This document shows, piece after piece, positions 46,700-55,425 of a DNA stretch of 64,000 nucleotides; the stretch's first letter is position 1; each line of letters opens with the position of its first letter. The DNA is from DATBLE01 sp963791425 (GTDB taxonomy: Bacteria; Actinomycetota; Thermoleophilia; Gaiellales; Gaiellaceae): contig CAWBSE010000002.1 in NCBI GenBank assembly GCA_963791425.1, forward strand, positions 186,001 to 250,000, written 5' to 3'. The notes beneath the pieces were generated by a model. That model made no database searches. It saw only the letters and a list, made by a program, of their open reading frames with translations, and was not told the DNA's origin. The translations under genes were made by a program, and so were the position numbers.

Positions 46700-47446
46700 T
46701 CAGTCCACTTCGGCGTGAATTCGTTTCTTCGCCGTCTTCAGCGGGCCGCCCTCGCGGCCGGCGCGGACGGCGACGATCTCCGCCAGCATCGAGAGCGCCG
46801 TCTCGGGCTGCGAGTCGGCGCCGATGTCGAGGCCGCACGGGCCGGAGATCCGGTCGAGCGCCTCCTCGGGGACGCCGGCCTCGAGCAGCCGCTCGCGGCG
46901 GCGCTCCTGGTTCCGGCGCGAGCCGAGCGCGCCGATGTAGAACGCCTCCGTCTCGAGCGCGCGCTTCAGCGCCGGCTCGTCGAACTTGTCGTCGTGGGTG
47001 AGCACGACGATCGCGGTCTGGTGGTCGGGAGCGATCTGGTCGATCGCCTCGTCCGGCCACTCGACGATCAGCTGGTCGGCGCTCGGGATGCGCTCGGCGG
47101 TGATGAACTTCGCGCGTGCGTCGGCGACGATCGCCGTCCAGCCGAGCAGCTTCGCCGCCTTGCACAGCGCCTCGGCGGTGTCGACCGCGCCGTAGACGAA
47201 CAGGCGCGGCGGCGGCCCGTACCACTCCGCGAACACCTTCGACCCGTCGCCGAGCTCGAGCAGCTGGTTGCGGCCGCGCCGGACAACCTCGTCGAACTGC
47301 GCGAGCGCCTCGTCCGGCACGCCGTCACCGACCTGCTCTCCGTCCTCGATCACGAGGCGCTTCCCGCCCGCCCCAGGCCCTTCGACGACGGTGAAGAGCA
47401 CCGCCCGCCCGCCGGTGCGCGCCAGCTCCGCGAGCTGCTCGATCAC
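46700..47446 (-). CDS. XdhC-type molybdenum-enzyme maturation protein, large part (Rossmann domain)
   Basis: A 248-residue protein. The N-terminal half is an XdhC/CoxI-like domain without its usual glycine-rich GGC motif, and the second half, from RLFVYGAVDTAEALCKAAKLLGW (split over about 82-105), is the XdhC Rossmann domain, ending GPCGLDIGADSQPETALSMLAEIVAVRAGREGG (split). Such proteins help insert sulfurated Mo cofactor into xanthine-dehydrogenase-family enzymes. GTG 47446 overlaps the small XdhC gene stop. Confidence 0.88.
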   Translation of the reverse strand: MIEQLAELARTGGRAVLFTVVEGPGAGGKRLVIEDGEQVGDGVPDEALAQFDEVVRRGRNQLLELGDGSKVFAEWYGPPPRLFVYGAVDTAEALCKAAKLLGWTAIVADARAKFITAERIPSADQLIVEWPDEAIDQIAPDHQTAIVVLTHDDKFDEPALKRALETEAFYIGALGSRRNQERRRERLLEAGVPEEALDRISGPCGLDIGADSQPETALSMLAEIVAVRAGREGGPLKTAKKRIHAEVD

Positions 47447-47754
47447 TCGACCAGCTCCACGAACACGTCGATCTCGCCGCCGCACGGCAGGCCGACCTCC
47501 CACGCCTCCTCGTCCTTGATCCCGTAGTGCAGGAGCTTCGGCTCGCCCGTCTCCAGCACCTCGCGGGCGTTCTGGTAGACGTCCGACTCCACGCAGCCGC
47601 CGGAGACCGAGCCGCACATCTGACCCGACTCGGACACGGCCAGGCTCGTCCCCACGGGACGGGGCGCCGAGCGGCGTGTCGCGACGACGGTGGCGACGAC
47701 GACCTTCTCGCCCTGCCCCCGCCAGCGCTCGACCTCTTCCAGGATCTCCTTCAT
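47443..47754 (-). CDS. XdhC/CoxI N-terminal domain protein, separate gene
   Basis: A 103-residue protein that is only the N-terminal XdhC_CoxI domain, with SAPRPVGTSLAVSESGQMCGSVSGGCVE split over about 29-56. The GSVSGGCVE motif is intact, complementing its absence in the next gene. ATG 47754 overlaps the VWA gene stop. Together the two proteins reconstitute a normal XdhC, so they probably work as a pair on the molybdenum hydroxylase encoded divergently. Confidence 0.88.
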   Translation of the reverse strand: MKEILEEVERWRGQGEKVVVATVVATRRSAPRPVGTSLAVSESGQMCGSVSGGCVESDVYQNAREVLETGEPKLLHYGIKDEEAWEVGLPCGGEIDVFVELVE

Positions 47755-48854
47755 GCCGCGTGCCTCCTCTCGATGCCGGCGAGCACGCCGGACAGCTCTT
47801 CCAGGCTAGCCAGATTGTGCCCGGGCAGGAACCGGTCGACGAACGGGAGCGCCGCGCGCATCCCACCCGCGAGCGGCTCGTAGTCCGGGTGCCCCTTCAG
47901 CGGGTTCACCCACACGATCGAGTACGCGCAGCGTCCGAGCCGCGCCATCTCGTACGAAACGGTGGCGGTGTCCTCGCGCTCCCAGCCGTCCGAGACGATC
48001 ACGACGACCGCGCCACGCGAGAGCGCGCGCCTGCCCCAGAGGTCGTTGAACGCCTTCAGGCTCGCGCCGATCCGCGTCCCGCCCGACCAGTCGACGACGC
48101 GCTTCGACGCCTCCTCGAGCGCGCGCTCGGGGTCGACGCCCGCGAGCTCCTCCGTCAGCCGGGTCAGCCGGGTGCCGAACGCGAACGCCTCGACCCCGCG
48201 GCCGCTCTCCAGCAGCGCGTGGACGAACAGCAGGATCGCCCGCGAGTACGGCTCCATCGAGCCGGACACGTCGCAGAGCACGATCAGCTTGCGGTGCGTC
48301 TGGACGCGGTCGCGGAAAGCGCGGTCGACCGGGTCGCCGCCGGTGGCGAGCGACGCGCGAACGAGCCGGCGCATGTCGAGCATCGTGCCCCGCGGGTTGC
48401 GACGCAGGCGGCGCGAGCGGCGCTGCGGCCGCGCCGCGGCGAGCTGGTCGATCAGCCGCCGCATCTGGCCCAGCTCCTCGGGCGTCAACTCGGAGAAGTC
48501 CTTGCCGCGCAGCAGCTCCTGGCGGCTCCAGCCGGCGGCCCGCTCGTCGCCGTCCGAGCCCGCCTCGGCGATCTCGTCCGCGGTGTCGCGTGCGCCGACC
48601 TTGACCCCTTTGACGCGCTGCACGTGCGGCGTTCGCGGCGGCGCGAGCTCCGGCGCGCGCAGGAACCAGGCGGCGAAGGCGCGGTCGAAGGCGTCGATGT
48701 CGTCGGCGCGGGAGACGAGCGTCTGGCGCAGCGTCCAGTAGACGTTGTCCCGGCGCTCGAGCCCGACCAGGTCGAGCCCGGTCATCGCGTCACAGATCCG
48801 TCCCGGCCCGACCTCCAGCCCGGCCTCGCGCAGCACGCGGCCGAACGTGACCAC
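47751..48854 (-). CDS. CoxE-like von Willebrand A protein, Mo-enzyme maturation
   Basis: A 367-residue VWA-domain protein of the CoxE family. The MIDAS motif is LCDVSGSMEPYS, with the downstream DWSGGTRIGASL and VIVSDGWERED supplying further metal-site residues. CoxE works with the MoxR-type ATPase CoxD in modifying the active site of Mo-hydroxylases. GTG 48854 follows the MoxR stop by 16 bases. Confidence 0.92.
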   Translation of the reverse strand: MVTFGRVLREAGLEVGPGRICDAMTGLDLVGLERRDNVYWTLRQTLVSRADDIDAFDRAFAAWFLRAPELAPPRTPHVQRVKGVKVGARDTADEIAEAGSDGDERAAGWSRQELLRGKDFSELTPEELGQMRRLIDQLAAARPQRRSRRLRRNPRGTMLDMRRLVRASLATGGDPVDRAFRDRVQTHRKLIVLCDVSGSMEPYSRAILLFVHALLESGRGVEAFAFGTRLTRLTEELAGVDPERALEEASKRVVDWSGGTRIGASLKAFNDLWGRRALSRGAVVVIVSDGWEREDTATVSYEMARLGRCAYSIVWVNPLKGHPDYEPLAGGMRAALPFVDRFLPGHNLASLEELSGVLAGIERRHAA

Positions 48855-48870
48855 CTGGCGGACGATCGGC

Positions 48871-49746
48871 TCAGCGGACAGCCCGCGCCTCCTCGACCAA
48901 CGTGGCCAGCGCCGCGTCCTTCACCGTCTCCAGATCCTCGTGGTACTTCAGCACCGAGCCGAGGGTCTGCTCGACGATCTCGGCGTCGAGCTCCTCCTTG
49001 CCGAGCGCCGTGAGGGCGTTCGCCCAGTCGATCGTCTCGGCCACGCCGGGCGGCTTCGCCAGGTCGAGCCCGCGCAGCCCGCGGACGAACGTCGCCGCCT
49101 GCACGGCCAACCGCTCCGGAATCCCCGGCACGCGGAGCACGACGATCTCGATCTCGCGCTGCAGCGCGGGATGCCCGATCCAGTGGAACAGGCAACGCCG
49201 CTTCAACGCGTCGTGCAGCTCGCGCGTGCGGTTCGACGTCAGGATCACGCTCGGCTTGCGCGCCGCCGAGATCGTCCCGATCTCGGGGATCGTGATCTGG
49301 AAGTCGGAGAGCACCTCGAGCAGGAACGCCTCGAACTCCTCGTCGGCGCGGTCGATCTCGTCGATCAGCAGCACGACCGGCTCCGGGCTCTCGATCGCCT
49401 CCAGCAGCGGCCGGCGGATCAGGAACTCCGGGCCGAACAGCTCGGCCTCGTCGACGGTGCCCTCCTGTGCCGCCCGGATGTGCAGCAGCTGGCGCGAGTA
49501 GTTCCACTCGTACACCGCATGGGCGACGTCGAGGCCCTCGTAGCACTGGAGGCGGATCAGCCGGGCCGGCAGCGCCCGGGCGAGCGCCTTCGCCGCCTCG
49601 GTCTTGCCGACTCCGGCCTCGCCCTCGAGCAGCAGCGGCTTCTCGAGTCGCGTCGAGAGGAACAGCGCGGTCGCGAGACCGCGGTCGGGCAGGTAGTCCG
49701 CGGCGCGAAGGCCGCTTTCGAGATCGTCGATCGTCTCGAAGCTCAT
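48871..49746 (-). CDS. MoxR-family AAA ATPase (CoxD-like)
   Basis: A 291-residue AAA+ chaperone. Walker A is GEAGVGKTEAAKALA, Walker B LLIDEIDRADEEFEAFLLEVL, sensor 1 VILTSNRTRELHDALKRRC. The order MoxR, VWA, XdhC, XdhC matches coxDEF-type maturation gene sets. ATG 49746 is 116 bases from the divergent PPOX gene that starts the Mo-hydroxylase operon, so both strands probably serve one enzyme. Confidence 0.93.
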   Translation of the reverse strand: MSFETIDDLESGLRAADYLPDRGLATALFLSTRLEKPLLLEGEAGVGKTEAAKALARALPARLIRLQCYEGLDVAHAVYEWNYSRQLLHIRAAQEGTVDEAELFGPEFLIRRPLLEAIESPEPVVLLIDEIDRADEEFEAFLLEVLSDFQITIPEIGTISAARKPSVILTSNRTRELHDALKRRCLFHWIGHPALQREIEIVVLRVPGIPERLAVQAATFVRGLRGLDLAKPPGVAETIDWANALTALGKEELDAEIVEQTLGSVLKYHEDLETVKDAALATLVEEARAVR

Positions 49747-49862
49747 GCACTCACTCTAGTGGCGCATTGACGCCGGTCGCAGCGGTCGAACTCCTTGGGG
49801 AACACGCAGGGCGCCTTGCCCGTTGTGGCAGGGTGTCCGTACATCGACCAAGGAGCAGAGAG

Positions 49863-50258
49863 ATGGCTGAGCTGAATGAGGACGTGCAGAAGGCGCTCGA
49901 GGGCAAGCAGTTCTGGAGCCTGGCGACGGTCAACCCCGACGGGACGCCGCAGAGCACCGTCATCTGGGTGCAGCAGAAGGACGGCAAGATCCTTGTCAAC
50001 ACCGCCCTCGGCCGGAAGAAGCCTCGCAACCTGGAGCAGAACCCGAACGTCGCGCTCTCCTGGTTCGACCCGGAGAACCCGTACTCGACGATCTCGATCC
50101 AGGGGCGCGTGGCCGAGAGCTACACGGGCGACCAGGCCGAGGCCGACATCGACTCGGCCGCCAAGAAGTACATCGGCCAGGACGTCTACCCGTGGCGCAA
50201 GGACGGCGAGCAGCGGGTCTCGTACCTGATCGAGGCGACGCACATCTCGGGGCAGTAG
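49863..50258 (+). CDS. PPOX-class flavin/F420-type reductase domain protein
   Basis: A 131-residue split-barrel protein of the pyridoxamine-5-phosphate-oxidase-like, F420-dependent class. It has FWSLATVNPDGTPQSTVIWVQQKDGKILVNTA split over about 17-48, GRKKPRNLEQNPNVALSW, and YPWRKDGEQRVSYLIEATHISG. ATG 49863 has GGAG nine bases upstream. As the first gene rightward of the Mo-hydroxylase set it may be a redox partner, or simply adjacent (66-base gap). Confidence 0.85.
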   Translation: MAELNEDVQKALEGKQFWSLATVNPDGTPQSTVIWVQQKDGKILVNTALGRKKPRNLEQNPNVALSWFDPENPYSTISIQGRVAESYTGDQAEADIDSAAKKYIGQDVYPWRKDGEQRVSYLIEATHISGQ

Positions 50259-50323
50259 ATGCGTTTTGCCTCGATCGTTCCCTGTTTGACACCAGGGGTC
50301 GTATCGCTGGAGAATCGGATGCG

Positions 50324-51079
50324 GTGGGCTTGAACGACGTCTCCGTGCTGATCCCGACCTCGGCCGACGAGGCTGCCGCCGCGTACGGCGACGGCGCGGA
50401 CGTCACCGTCGTCGGCGGAGGCACGATCGTCGTGCCGGACATGGTCGCCGGGCGGCTGCAGCCCGACCAACGCGCTCTATCTCGGGCGCGCCGGCCTGTC
50501 CGGGATCACCCGCGCGAACGGGAAGGTGACGATCGGCGCGGCCACCCCGGTGTCGGCGCTCGAGGGCGGCGACGAGCCGCTCGCCACGGCGGCCGCTCAC
50601 GTCGGCGACATCGAGGTGCGCGCCCAGGCCACGGTCGGCGGCAACATCTGCGCGGCCGCGTCCGACGACACCCCGCGCGGCGACCTCCAGGCGGCGCTGC
50701 TCGCGCTCGGCGCGAGTGTCCGCTCGACGGGCAAGGGCGGCGAGAAGACCGAGCCGCTCGAGGACTTCCTCGCCGACGGCGCCGGCCGGCTCGTGCTGGA
50801 CGTCTCCTACGACGACGCCCCGCGGCAGAGCCGGCTACGCGGCGGCCTGGCGCCCGCACACGCACCACTACACGATCCTCGCGGTCGCGGCCGCCAGCGC
50901 GGGACGGCGAGACGCGGATCGCCGCGACCGGCGTCGCGCCGAGGGCCGTCCTGCTCGACGCCGACGACCCGCTCGCCGGGCTCGAGCTGCGCGACGACGC
51001 GCTCGCGTCGGCCTGGTACCGCGCCCGCCTTCTTCCCCAGCTCGTCGAGCGCGCCCTCGCCAACCTCCAGGAGGCCTGA
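50324..51079 (+). CDS. FAD-binding subunit of a molybdenum hydroxylase (CoxM/XdhB type), three frameshifts
   Basis: The N-terminus has VGLNDVSVLIPTSADEAAAAYGDGADVTVVGGGTIVVPDM (split over about 1-40), the FAD-binding start of CoxM. The middle has the second FAD loop ATVGGNICAAASDDTPRGDLQAALLALGA, and the C-terminal part is CO_deh_flav_C-like (GVAPRAVLLDADDPLAG). Single inserted bases near 50467, 50830 and 50905 split the gene into successive frames; correcting all gives 250 residues. It lacks little of the usual 280. TGATG links it to the 2Fe-2S subunit. Confidence 0.82.
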   Translation: MGLNDVSVLIPTSADEAAAAYGDGADVTVVGGGTIVVPDMVAGRLQPDQRALSRARRPVRDHPREREGDDRRGHPGVGARGRRRAARHGGRSRRRHRGARPGHGRRQHLRGRVRRHPARRPPGGAARARRECPLDGQGRREDRAARGLPRRRRRPARAGRLLRRRPAAEPATRRPGARTRTTTRSSRSRPPARDGETRIAATGVAPRAVLLDADDPLAGLELRDDALASAWYRARLLPQLVERALANLQEA

Positions 51080-51534
51080 TGCACCTGACCGTCAACGGCA
51101 TCGAGCACGACGTCGAGAGCCACGCGCTCCGGCCGCTGCTCCACGTCCTCCGCGAGGAGCTCGGGATCACCAGCCCCAAGGCCGGCTGCCAGCAGGGCGG
51201 CTGCGGGACGTGCACGGTGCTCGTCGACGGCGAGCCCCGCCGGTCGTGCCTGCTCCCGCTCGCGGCGGTCGACGGCGCATCGATCACGACGGTCGAGGGG
51301 ATCGGCACCGCGGAGCACCTCGGCCCCGTCCAGGCCGCGTTCCACGAGCACTACGGCTCGCAGTGCGGCTTCTGCACGCCGGGCTTCCTGCTCGCGACGC
51401 ACGCGCTGATGGAGCGCTCGCCGAACGCGGACCGCGCCGAGATCGAGGAGGCGCTCGCCGGGCACATGTGCCGCTGCACCGGGTACGTGAAGATCCTCGA
51501 AGCGGTCGAGTCGGTCGTCGGAGGCGCCGCATGA
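51079..51534 (+). CDS. [2Fe-2S] subunit of a molybdenum hydroxylase (CoxS type)
   Basis: A 151-residue small subunit. The N-terminal plant-type ferredoxin cluster is at GCQQGGCGTC with the fourth Cys in RRSCLLP, and the C-terminal four-helix cluster is CGFCTPGFLLA and HMCRCTGYVKI. Electrons pass from Mo through both clusters to FAD. ATG 51079 and ATGA overlap with the large subunit make the three genes one translational unit. Confidence 0.95.
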   Translation: MHLTVNGIEHDVESHALRPLLHVLREELGITSPKAGCQQGGCGTCTVLVDGEPRRSCLLPLAAVDGASITTVEGIGTAEHLGPVQAAFHEHYGSQCGFCTPGFLLATHALMERSPNADRAEIEEALAGHMCRCTGYVKILEAVESVVGGAA

Positions 51535-54005
51535 AGGCGGTCGGCGCACGGCTCCCGCGCTACGACGGCATCGCGCACGTCACGGGGCGCACCGAGTTCG
51601 TCGACGACGTCCGCGTCCCGAACATGCTCTGGGCGAAGGCGCTCCGTTCGCCGGTGCACCACGCCGCGATCACGAGGCTCGACACCTCGAAGGCGGCGGC
51701 GATGAAGGGCGTGCACGCGATCGTCACCTGGGAGGACGTGCCCCGGCTCGTCTACGGGCACCTCGAGGCGCTCGGCATCCCCGGCGACGAGCCGCTGCTC
51801 GCGAAGGACGAGGTCCGGTACAAGGGCCAGCCGATCGCGCTGGTCGCGGCCGAGGACGAGGAGACCGCACAGCTCGCCACCGAGGCGATCGAGGTCGAGT
51901 TCGACGAGCGCCCGGCGCTGTTCGACATCCGCAAGGCAGCGGACCCCGACGCACCGCAGGCCCACCACTGGGGCAACTGGTACCCGCACTTCGAGGCGGA
52001 GATGGACGTCCGCCAGATCCGCAAGGGGAACATCGACGACGCGTTCGACCGGGCCGACACGATCGTCTCCGGCGTCTACCGGCCGGCCGCGATCGAGCAG
52101 GTTCCGATGGAGACGCAGATCGCGCTCGTCGTTCCCGAGCCGAGCGGCCGCCTGACGATCTACTCGTGCACCCAGGCGCTGTACTTCTCGATGGGCGTCG
52201 TCGCGGCGCACCTCGAGCTGCCGCTGAACCGGCTGAAGTTCGTCGGCGGCACCGTCGGCGGCGGCTTCGGCGGCAAGGTCGACACGGCGGCCGAGACGGT
52301 CTCGGCGCTCGCCGCGCTCAAGGCGGGCCGGCCGGTGAAGTGGCGCTGGACGCGCGAGGAGGAGTTCCTCGCATCGTCGACCCGCGCGCCGTGGCACATG
52401 GAGATCGCGGACGCGGTGACGAAGGACGGCTGGATCCTCGGGCGCAGGATGCTGACCCTGCACGACTCGGGCGCCTACGCGCGGTTCTCGCCGTACGGCG
52501 TGACGAAGCACAGCTTCCACCACACCGGCGCCTACACGATCCCGAACCTCCACTTCGACGGGTACGTCGTCTTCACCAACCGCGTGCCGACGACCGCGAT
52601 GCGCGGCTTCGGCGTCACGTCGGTCTCGTTCGCGACCGAGATGCACATGAGCCGCATCGCCGACGCGCTCGGGCTCGACCCGTTCGAGATCCGCCTGAAG
52701 AACGCGAACCGGATCGGCGACACCTCGCCGAACGGCATCGCATACGGCGACCCGTCGACGGTGCAGACGATCCAGGCGATCGCCGACGCGATCGGCCACG
52801 AGCTGCCCGCCGACTACCGGACGATGACCCGCGATCCGCGCGAGGGCGACCTGCTCCCCGAGCATCTCGTCGCGACAGGTGGGGGAGGTGGATCACTAGT
52901 GGCCAAGCACATGGGACGCGGGATCTCCGCGATCGAGTACCCGACGGGCATGAACCAGAACGGCGACCCGTCGCAGGCGTGGATCAAGATCAAGCCGGAC
53001 GGCCGCGTCGACGTCTTCTCGGGCACGTCCGACATCGGCAACGGCTCGAAGACGATCCAGAGCCAGATCGTCGCCGAGACGATCGGCGTGCCGTACGAGT
53101 GGATCACCTACGACAACTCGAACACCGACTCGTCGCCGGTCTGCACCGGCACGTTCGCGTCGCGCGCGACGTTCGTCGCGGGCAACGCGGTGCTGAAGGC
53201 CGCGGCCGACGTCAAGGTGAAGCTGCTCGACATCGCGTCGAAGGAGCTCGAGATCGCCCCCGAGGACCTCGAGATCATCGACGGCGAGGTGATCGCCAAG
53301 GGCGCACCGCAGAAGAAGATCAGCGTTCCCGACGTCGCGGCGGCGGCGACCTGGACGTACGGCGAGCTGCTCACCGGTACCGGCGCCCAGCTGAACCCGT
53401 ACGCCGCGATCGTCGAGCCCGAGACGGGCAAGGTCGACCTCCCGCCCCACGCCGCGATCTCGTACGCGTCGTGCGCGGCCGAGGTCGAGGTCGACGACGA
53501 GACCGGCGAGGTTCGCGTCACCCATCTCTGGCAGTGCTTCGACGTCGGCCGGGCGATCAACCCGACGCTCGTCGAGGGCCAGATCCAGGGCGGGGCCCTG
53601 ATGGGCCTCGGCCTGGGCGTGCTCGAGGAGTGCTACCCGTACTACCCGAGCGTGGAGCACCGCGGCTCGGAGTTCGGCTCGTACCTCGCCCCCGGGATCA
53701 AGGACCTGCCGACGATCGACACGATCATCATGGAGAACCCCTCCGCCACCGGTCCCTACGGTGCGAAGGGGATCAGCGAGATGGCCAACAACCCACAGCC
53801 GCCGGCGATTGCGGCCGCCGTCTACGACGCTGTGGGCGTCTGGGTCACCGAGTTGCCGATCACGCCCGAGCGCGTGCTCCGCGCCCTGGACCGGAAGGCC
53901 CAGGGGCCGCGGACCGACGGCAAGTGGCTGATCTTCGACGAGGACCTCTCCGTCAACACGGTGGCGGCCGAGGGGTCGCGGTTCCGCTTCCCCGTCGGTG
54001 CCTGA
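51531..54005 (+). CDS. Molybdopterin-binding large subunit of a xanthine-dehydrogenase/aldehyde-oxidase-family hydroxylase
   Basis: An 824-residue catalytic subunit. Mo-cofactor regions are FVGGTVGGGFGGKVDTAAE and, near the end, ENPSATGPYGAKGISEMANNP with the active-site Glu. The TTAMRGFGVTS block is of the xanthine dehydrogenase/aldehyde oxidase type. The active-site loop of form I CO dehydrogenase (AYRCSFR) is absent, so it is not CO dehydrogenase. It probably hydroxylates a heterocycle or aldehyde using water. It is intact, unlike its neighbours. Confidence 0.92.
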   Translation: MKAVGARLPRYDGIAHVTGRTEFVDDVRVPNMLWAKALRSPVHHAAITRLDTSKAAAMKGVHAIVTWEDVPRLVYGHLEALGIPGDEPLLAKDEVRYKGQPIALVAAEDEETAQLATEAIEVEFDERPALFDIRKAADPDAPQAHHWGNWYPHFEAEMDVRQIRKGNIDDAFDRADTIVSGVYRPAAIEQVPMETQIALVVPEPSGRLTIYSCTQALYFSMGVVAAHLELPLNRLKFVGGTVGGGFGGKVDTAAETVSALAALKAGRPVKWRWTREEEFLASSTRAPWHMEIADAVTKDGWILGRRMLTLHDSGAYARFSPYGVTKHSFHHTGAYTIPNLHFDGYVVFTNRVPTTAMRGFGVTSVSFATEMHMSRIADALGLDPFEIRLKNANRIGDTSPNGIAYGDPSTVQTIQAIADAIGHELPADYRTMTRDPREGDLLPEHLVATGGGGGSLVAKHMGRGISAIEYPTGMNQNGDPSQAWIKIKPDGRVDVFSGTSDIGNGSKTIQSQIVAETIGVPYEWITYDNSNTDSSPVCTGTFASRATFVAGNAVLKAAADVKVKLLDIASKELEIAPEDLEIIDGEVIAKGAPQKKISVPDVAAAATWTYGELLTGTGAQLNPYAAIVEPETGKVDLPPHAAISYASCAAEVEVDDETGEVRVTHLWQCFDVGRAINPTLVEGQIQGGALMGLGLGVLEECYPYYPSVEHRGSEFGSYLAPGIKDLPTIDTIIMENPSATGPYGAKGISEMANNPQPPAIAAAVYDAVGVWVTELPITPERVLRALDRKAQGPRTDGKWLIFDEDLSVNTVAAEGSRFRFPVGA

Positions 54006-54399
54006 CTCCGCGTCCCCGTTCGGCACCTGGAACGGCGTCGAGCCGTTCGAGTTCCGCCCCGGCGTGAACATCCACGCGGCCGGCGGCGAGCAGGCGCTCG
54101 TCTGCCGGGTGAACTACGACCCCGGCTTCGGTGTCGGACACGCACTCGCACGAGCACACCGAGCAGGTGATGATCGTCACCGGAGGGCGAGCTCGAGGTG
54201 ACGATCGCGGGCGAGACGCGGACGATGCGGCGTCGGCGACTGGGCGGTGATCAACCGCGGGATCGAGCATTCGCTGCGGACGGAGAACGGCGCACAGTTC
54301 ATCGAGGCGCTCTCGCCCGTGCCGCTCGACCACGTGCCGGACACGGAGCGCGATCTCGTGCTCGGCCCGGACGGCGGCTCGCTCCACGTCGATAGCTAA
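53998..54399 (+). CDS. Cupin protein downstream of the Mo-hydroxylase, three frameshifts
   Basis: GTG 53998 overlaps the end of the large subunit. The opening FGTWNGVEPFEFRPGVNIHAAGGEQALVCRVNYDPGF, split over about 7-44, precedes the expected cupin motif 1 (THSHEHTEQVMIVTEGELE) and motif 2 (GDWAVINRGIEHSLR). Inserted bases near 54130, 54183 and 54226 break it; removing them gives a 132-residue single cupin ending at TAA 54397-54399. It may be a ring-opening dioxygenase or a cofactor-binding partner. Confidence 0.78.
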
Positions 54400-54435
54400 T
54401 CTGAACCAGTTTCCCGGGGTTCCCGGGCTGGTGGA

Positions 54436-55425
54436 ATGAAAGACCTCATGCGGAAATTCACCCGGCGCGGCGAGTCCGCCACTGCACTCGCCGAGACGCC
54501 GGTGGGCGCAGCGCAGGCCGACATCGTCTGCCACTGCCTCCAGGTGCCCTACGAGGACGTGCGCCACGCGATCGCGAAGGGCGCGGCCGGCATCGCCGAC
54601 GTCCAGCGGAAGACGAAGGCGTGCACCAAGTGCTTCGGCTGCCGCTTCGAGATCGAGGCGCTGCTTCGCGAGCAGCTCGGCGAGGCGTTCCAGCACCAGG
54701 CGACGGTGACGCCGCCGAAGGACTACGGCCGCACGCGGATCGCGCAGCCGATGTACATGCCCGTGCTCGCCGGGTACAAGGGCTACGACGTCGACACGCG
54801 GCTGATCGTGTTCAACTGGGAGGGGCCGCCGCAGCCCGCGGGCTTCCGCCTCGACCTGATGCTGCCGAACGCCGAGCGCGTCGGCGCCTGGCGCGAGGAG
54901 GCGGCGAGCGGCCGGTCGGCCGTGATCGACCTCTCCCGCGCGGAGGTCGGCGACCTGCTGCCGGACGGGATCGGGCTCGCGAAGATCGTGCTCGACCGCG
55001 CCGAGGTCGGCTCGCTGCGCCCGTACTTCCACCTCCAGACTCCGACGTCGGTGACGACGACGCACGAGAAGAAGGGGCCGAAGAACCCGAGCCGCCACGG
55101 GCCGCGCAGCTACCACTGGATCTTCCCGGTCGGCCGCTCGGCCCGCCCGGAGGAGATCTACTTCCACTTCGTCAACACGCAGCTCGAGCCGATGCGCGAC
55201 CAGCGCCTGCTCTGGCAGAGCGTCGACGGCGAGAAGGTCTCGATCCCGCTGCCGACCGCCGAGTTCGAGCAGTCCGTGATCGTGCCGCTGCACGAGCACG
55301 TCCCGAGTCTCGCCGCCGGCTCGAAGGCCGGCTCGGTGCGACTCGACCCGCCCCTGTTCAAGGTCGCAGGCTTCATGCTGCGCCACGACCCGGAGGCACA
55401 GCTGTGGCGCGTGCAGCATCTCTAG
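54436..55425 (+). CDS. BFD-type [2Fe-2S] protein with an unrecognised 240-residue C-terminal domain
   Basis: A 329-residue fusion. Residues 30-82 form a BFD-like cluster domain: CHC at 32-34, then CTKCFGC at 63-69, five cysteines in the usual CxC...CxxC order plus one. From about 105 the protein is a beta-rich stretch (DVDTRLIVFNWEGPPQPAGFR, SRHGPRSYHWIFPVGRS, EQSVIVPLHEHVPSLAAGS) that I do not recognise. There is no signal peptide, so it is cytoplasmic. It lies in the Mo-hydroxylase operon and overlaps the next gene, suggesting an electron-transfer or assembly role. Confidence 0.7.
   Translation: MKDLMRKFTRRGESATALAETPVGAAQADIVCHCLQVPYEDVRHAIAKGAAGIADVQRKTKACTKCFGCRFEIEALLREQLGEAFQHQATVTPPKDYGRTRIAQPMYMPVLAGYKGYDVDTRLIVFNWEGPPQPAGFRLDLMLPNAERVGAWREEAASGRSAVIDLSRAEVGDLLPDGIGLAKIVLDRAEVGSLRPYFHLQTPTSVTTTHEKKGPKNPSRHGPRSYHWIFPVGRSARPEEIYFHFVNTQLEPMRDQRLLWQSVDGEKVSIPLPTAEFEQSVIVPLHEHVPSLAAGSKAGSVRLDPPLFKVAGFMLRHDPEAQLWRVQHL

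Noticed and set aside
51531..54005. CO dehydrogenase (CoxL), because of the coxM-S-L-like order and nearby CoxD/E-like genes
   Set aside because: The form I active-site loop AYRCSFR is absent and the corresponding region reads as in xanthine dehydrogenase/aldehyde oxidase relatives.
54400..54435. Two CCCGGG repeats before the BFD gene as an operator
   Set aside because: Six-base GC palindromes are frequent in this DNA; no further dyad or matching site was found.
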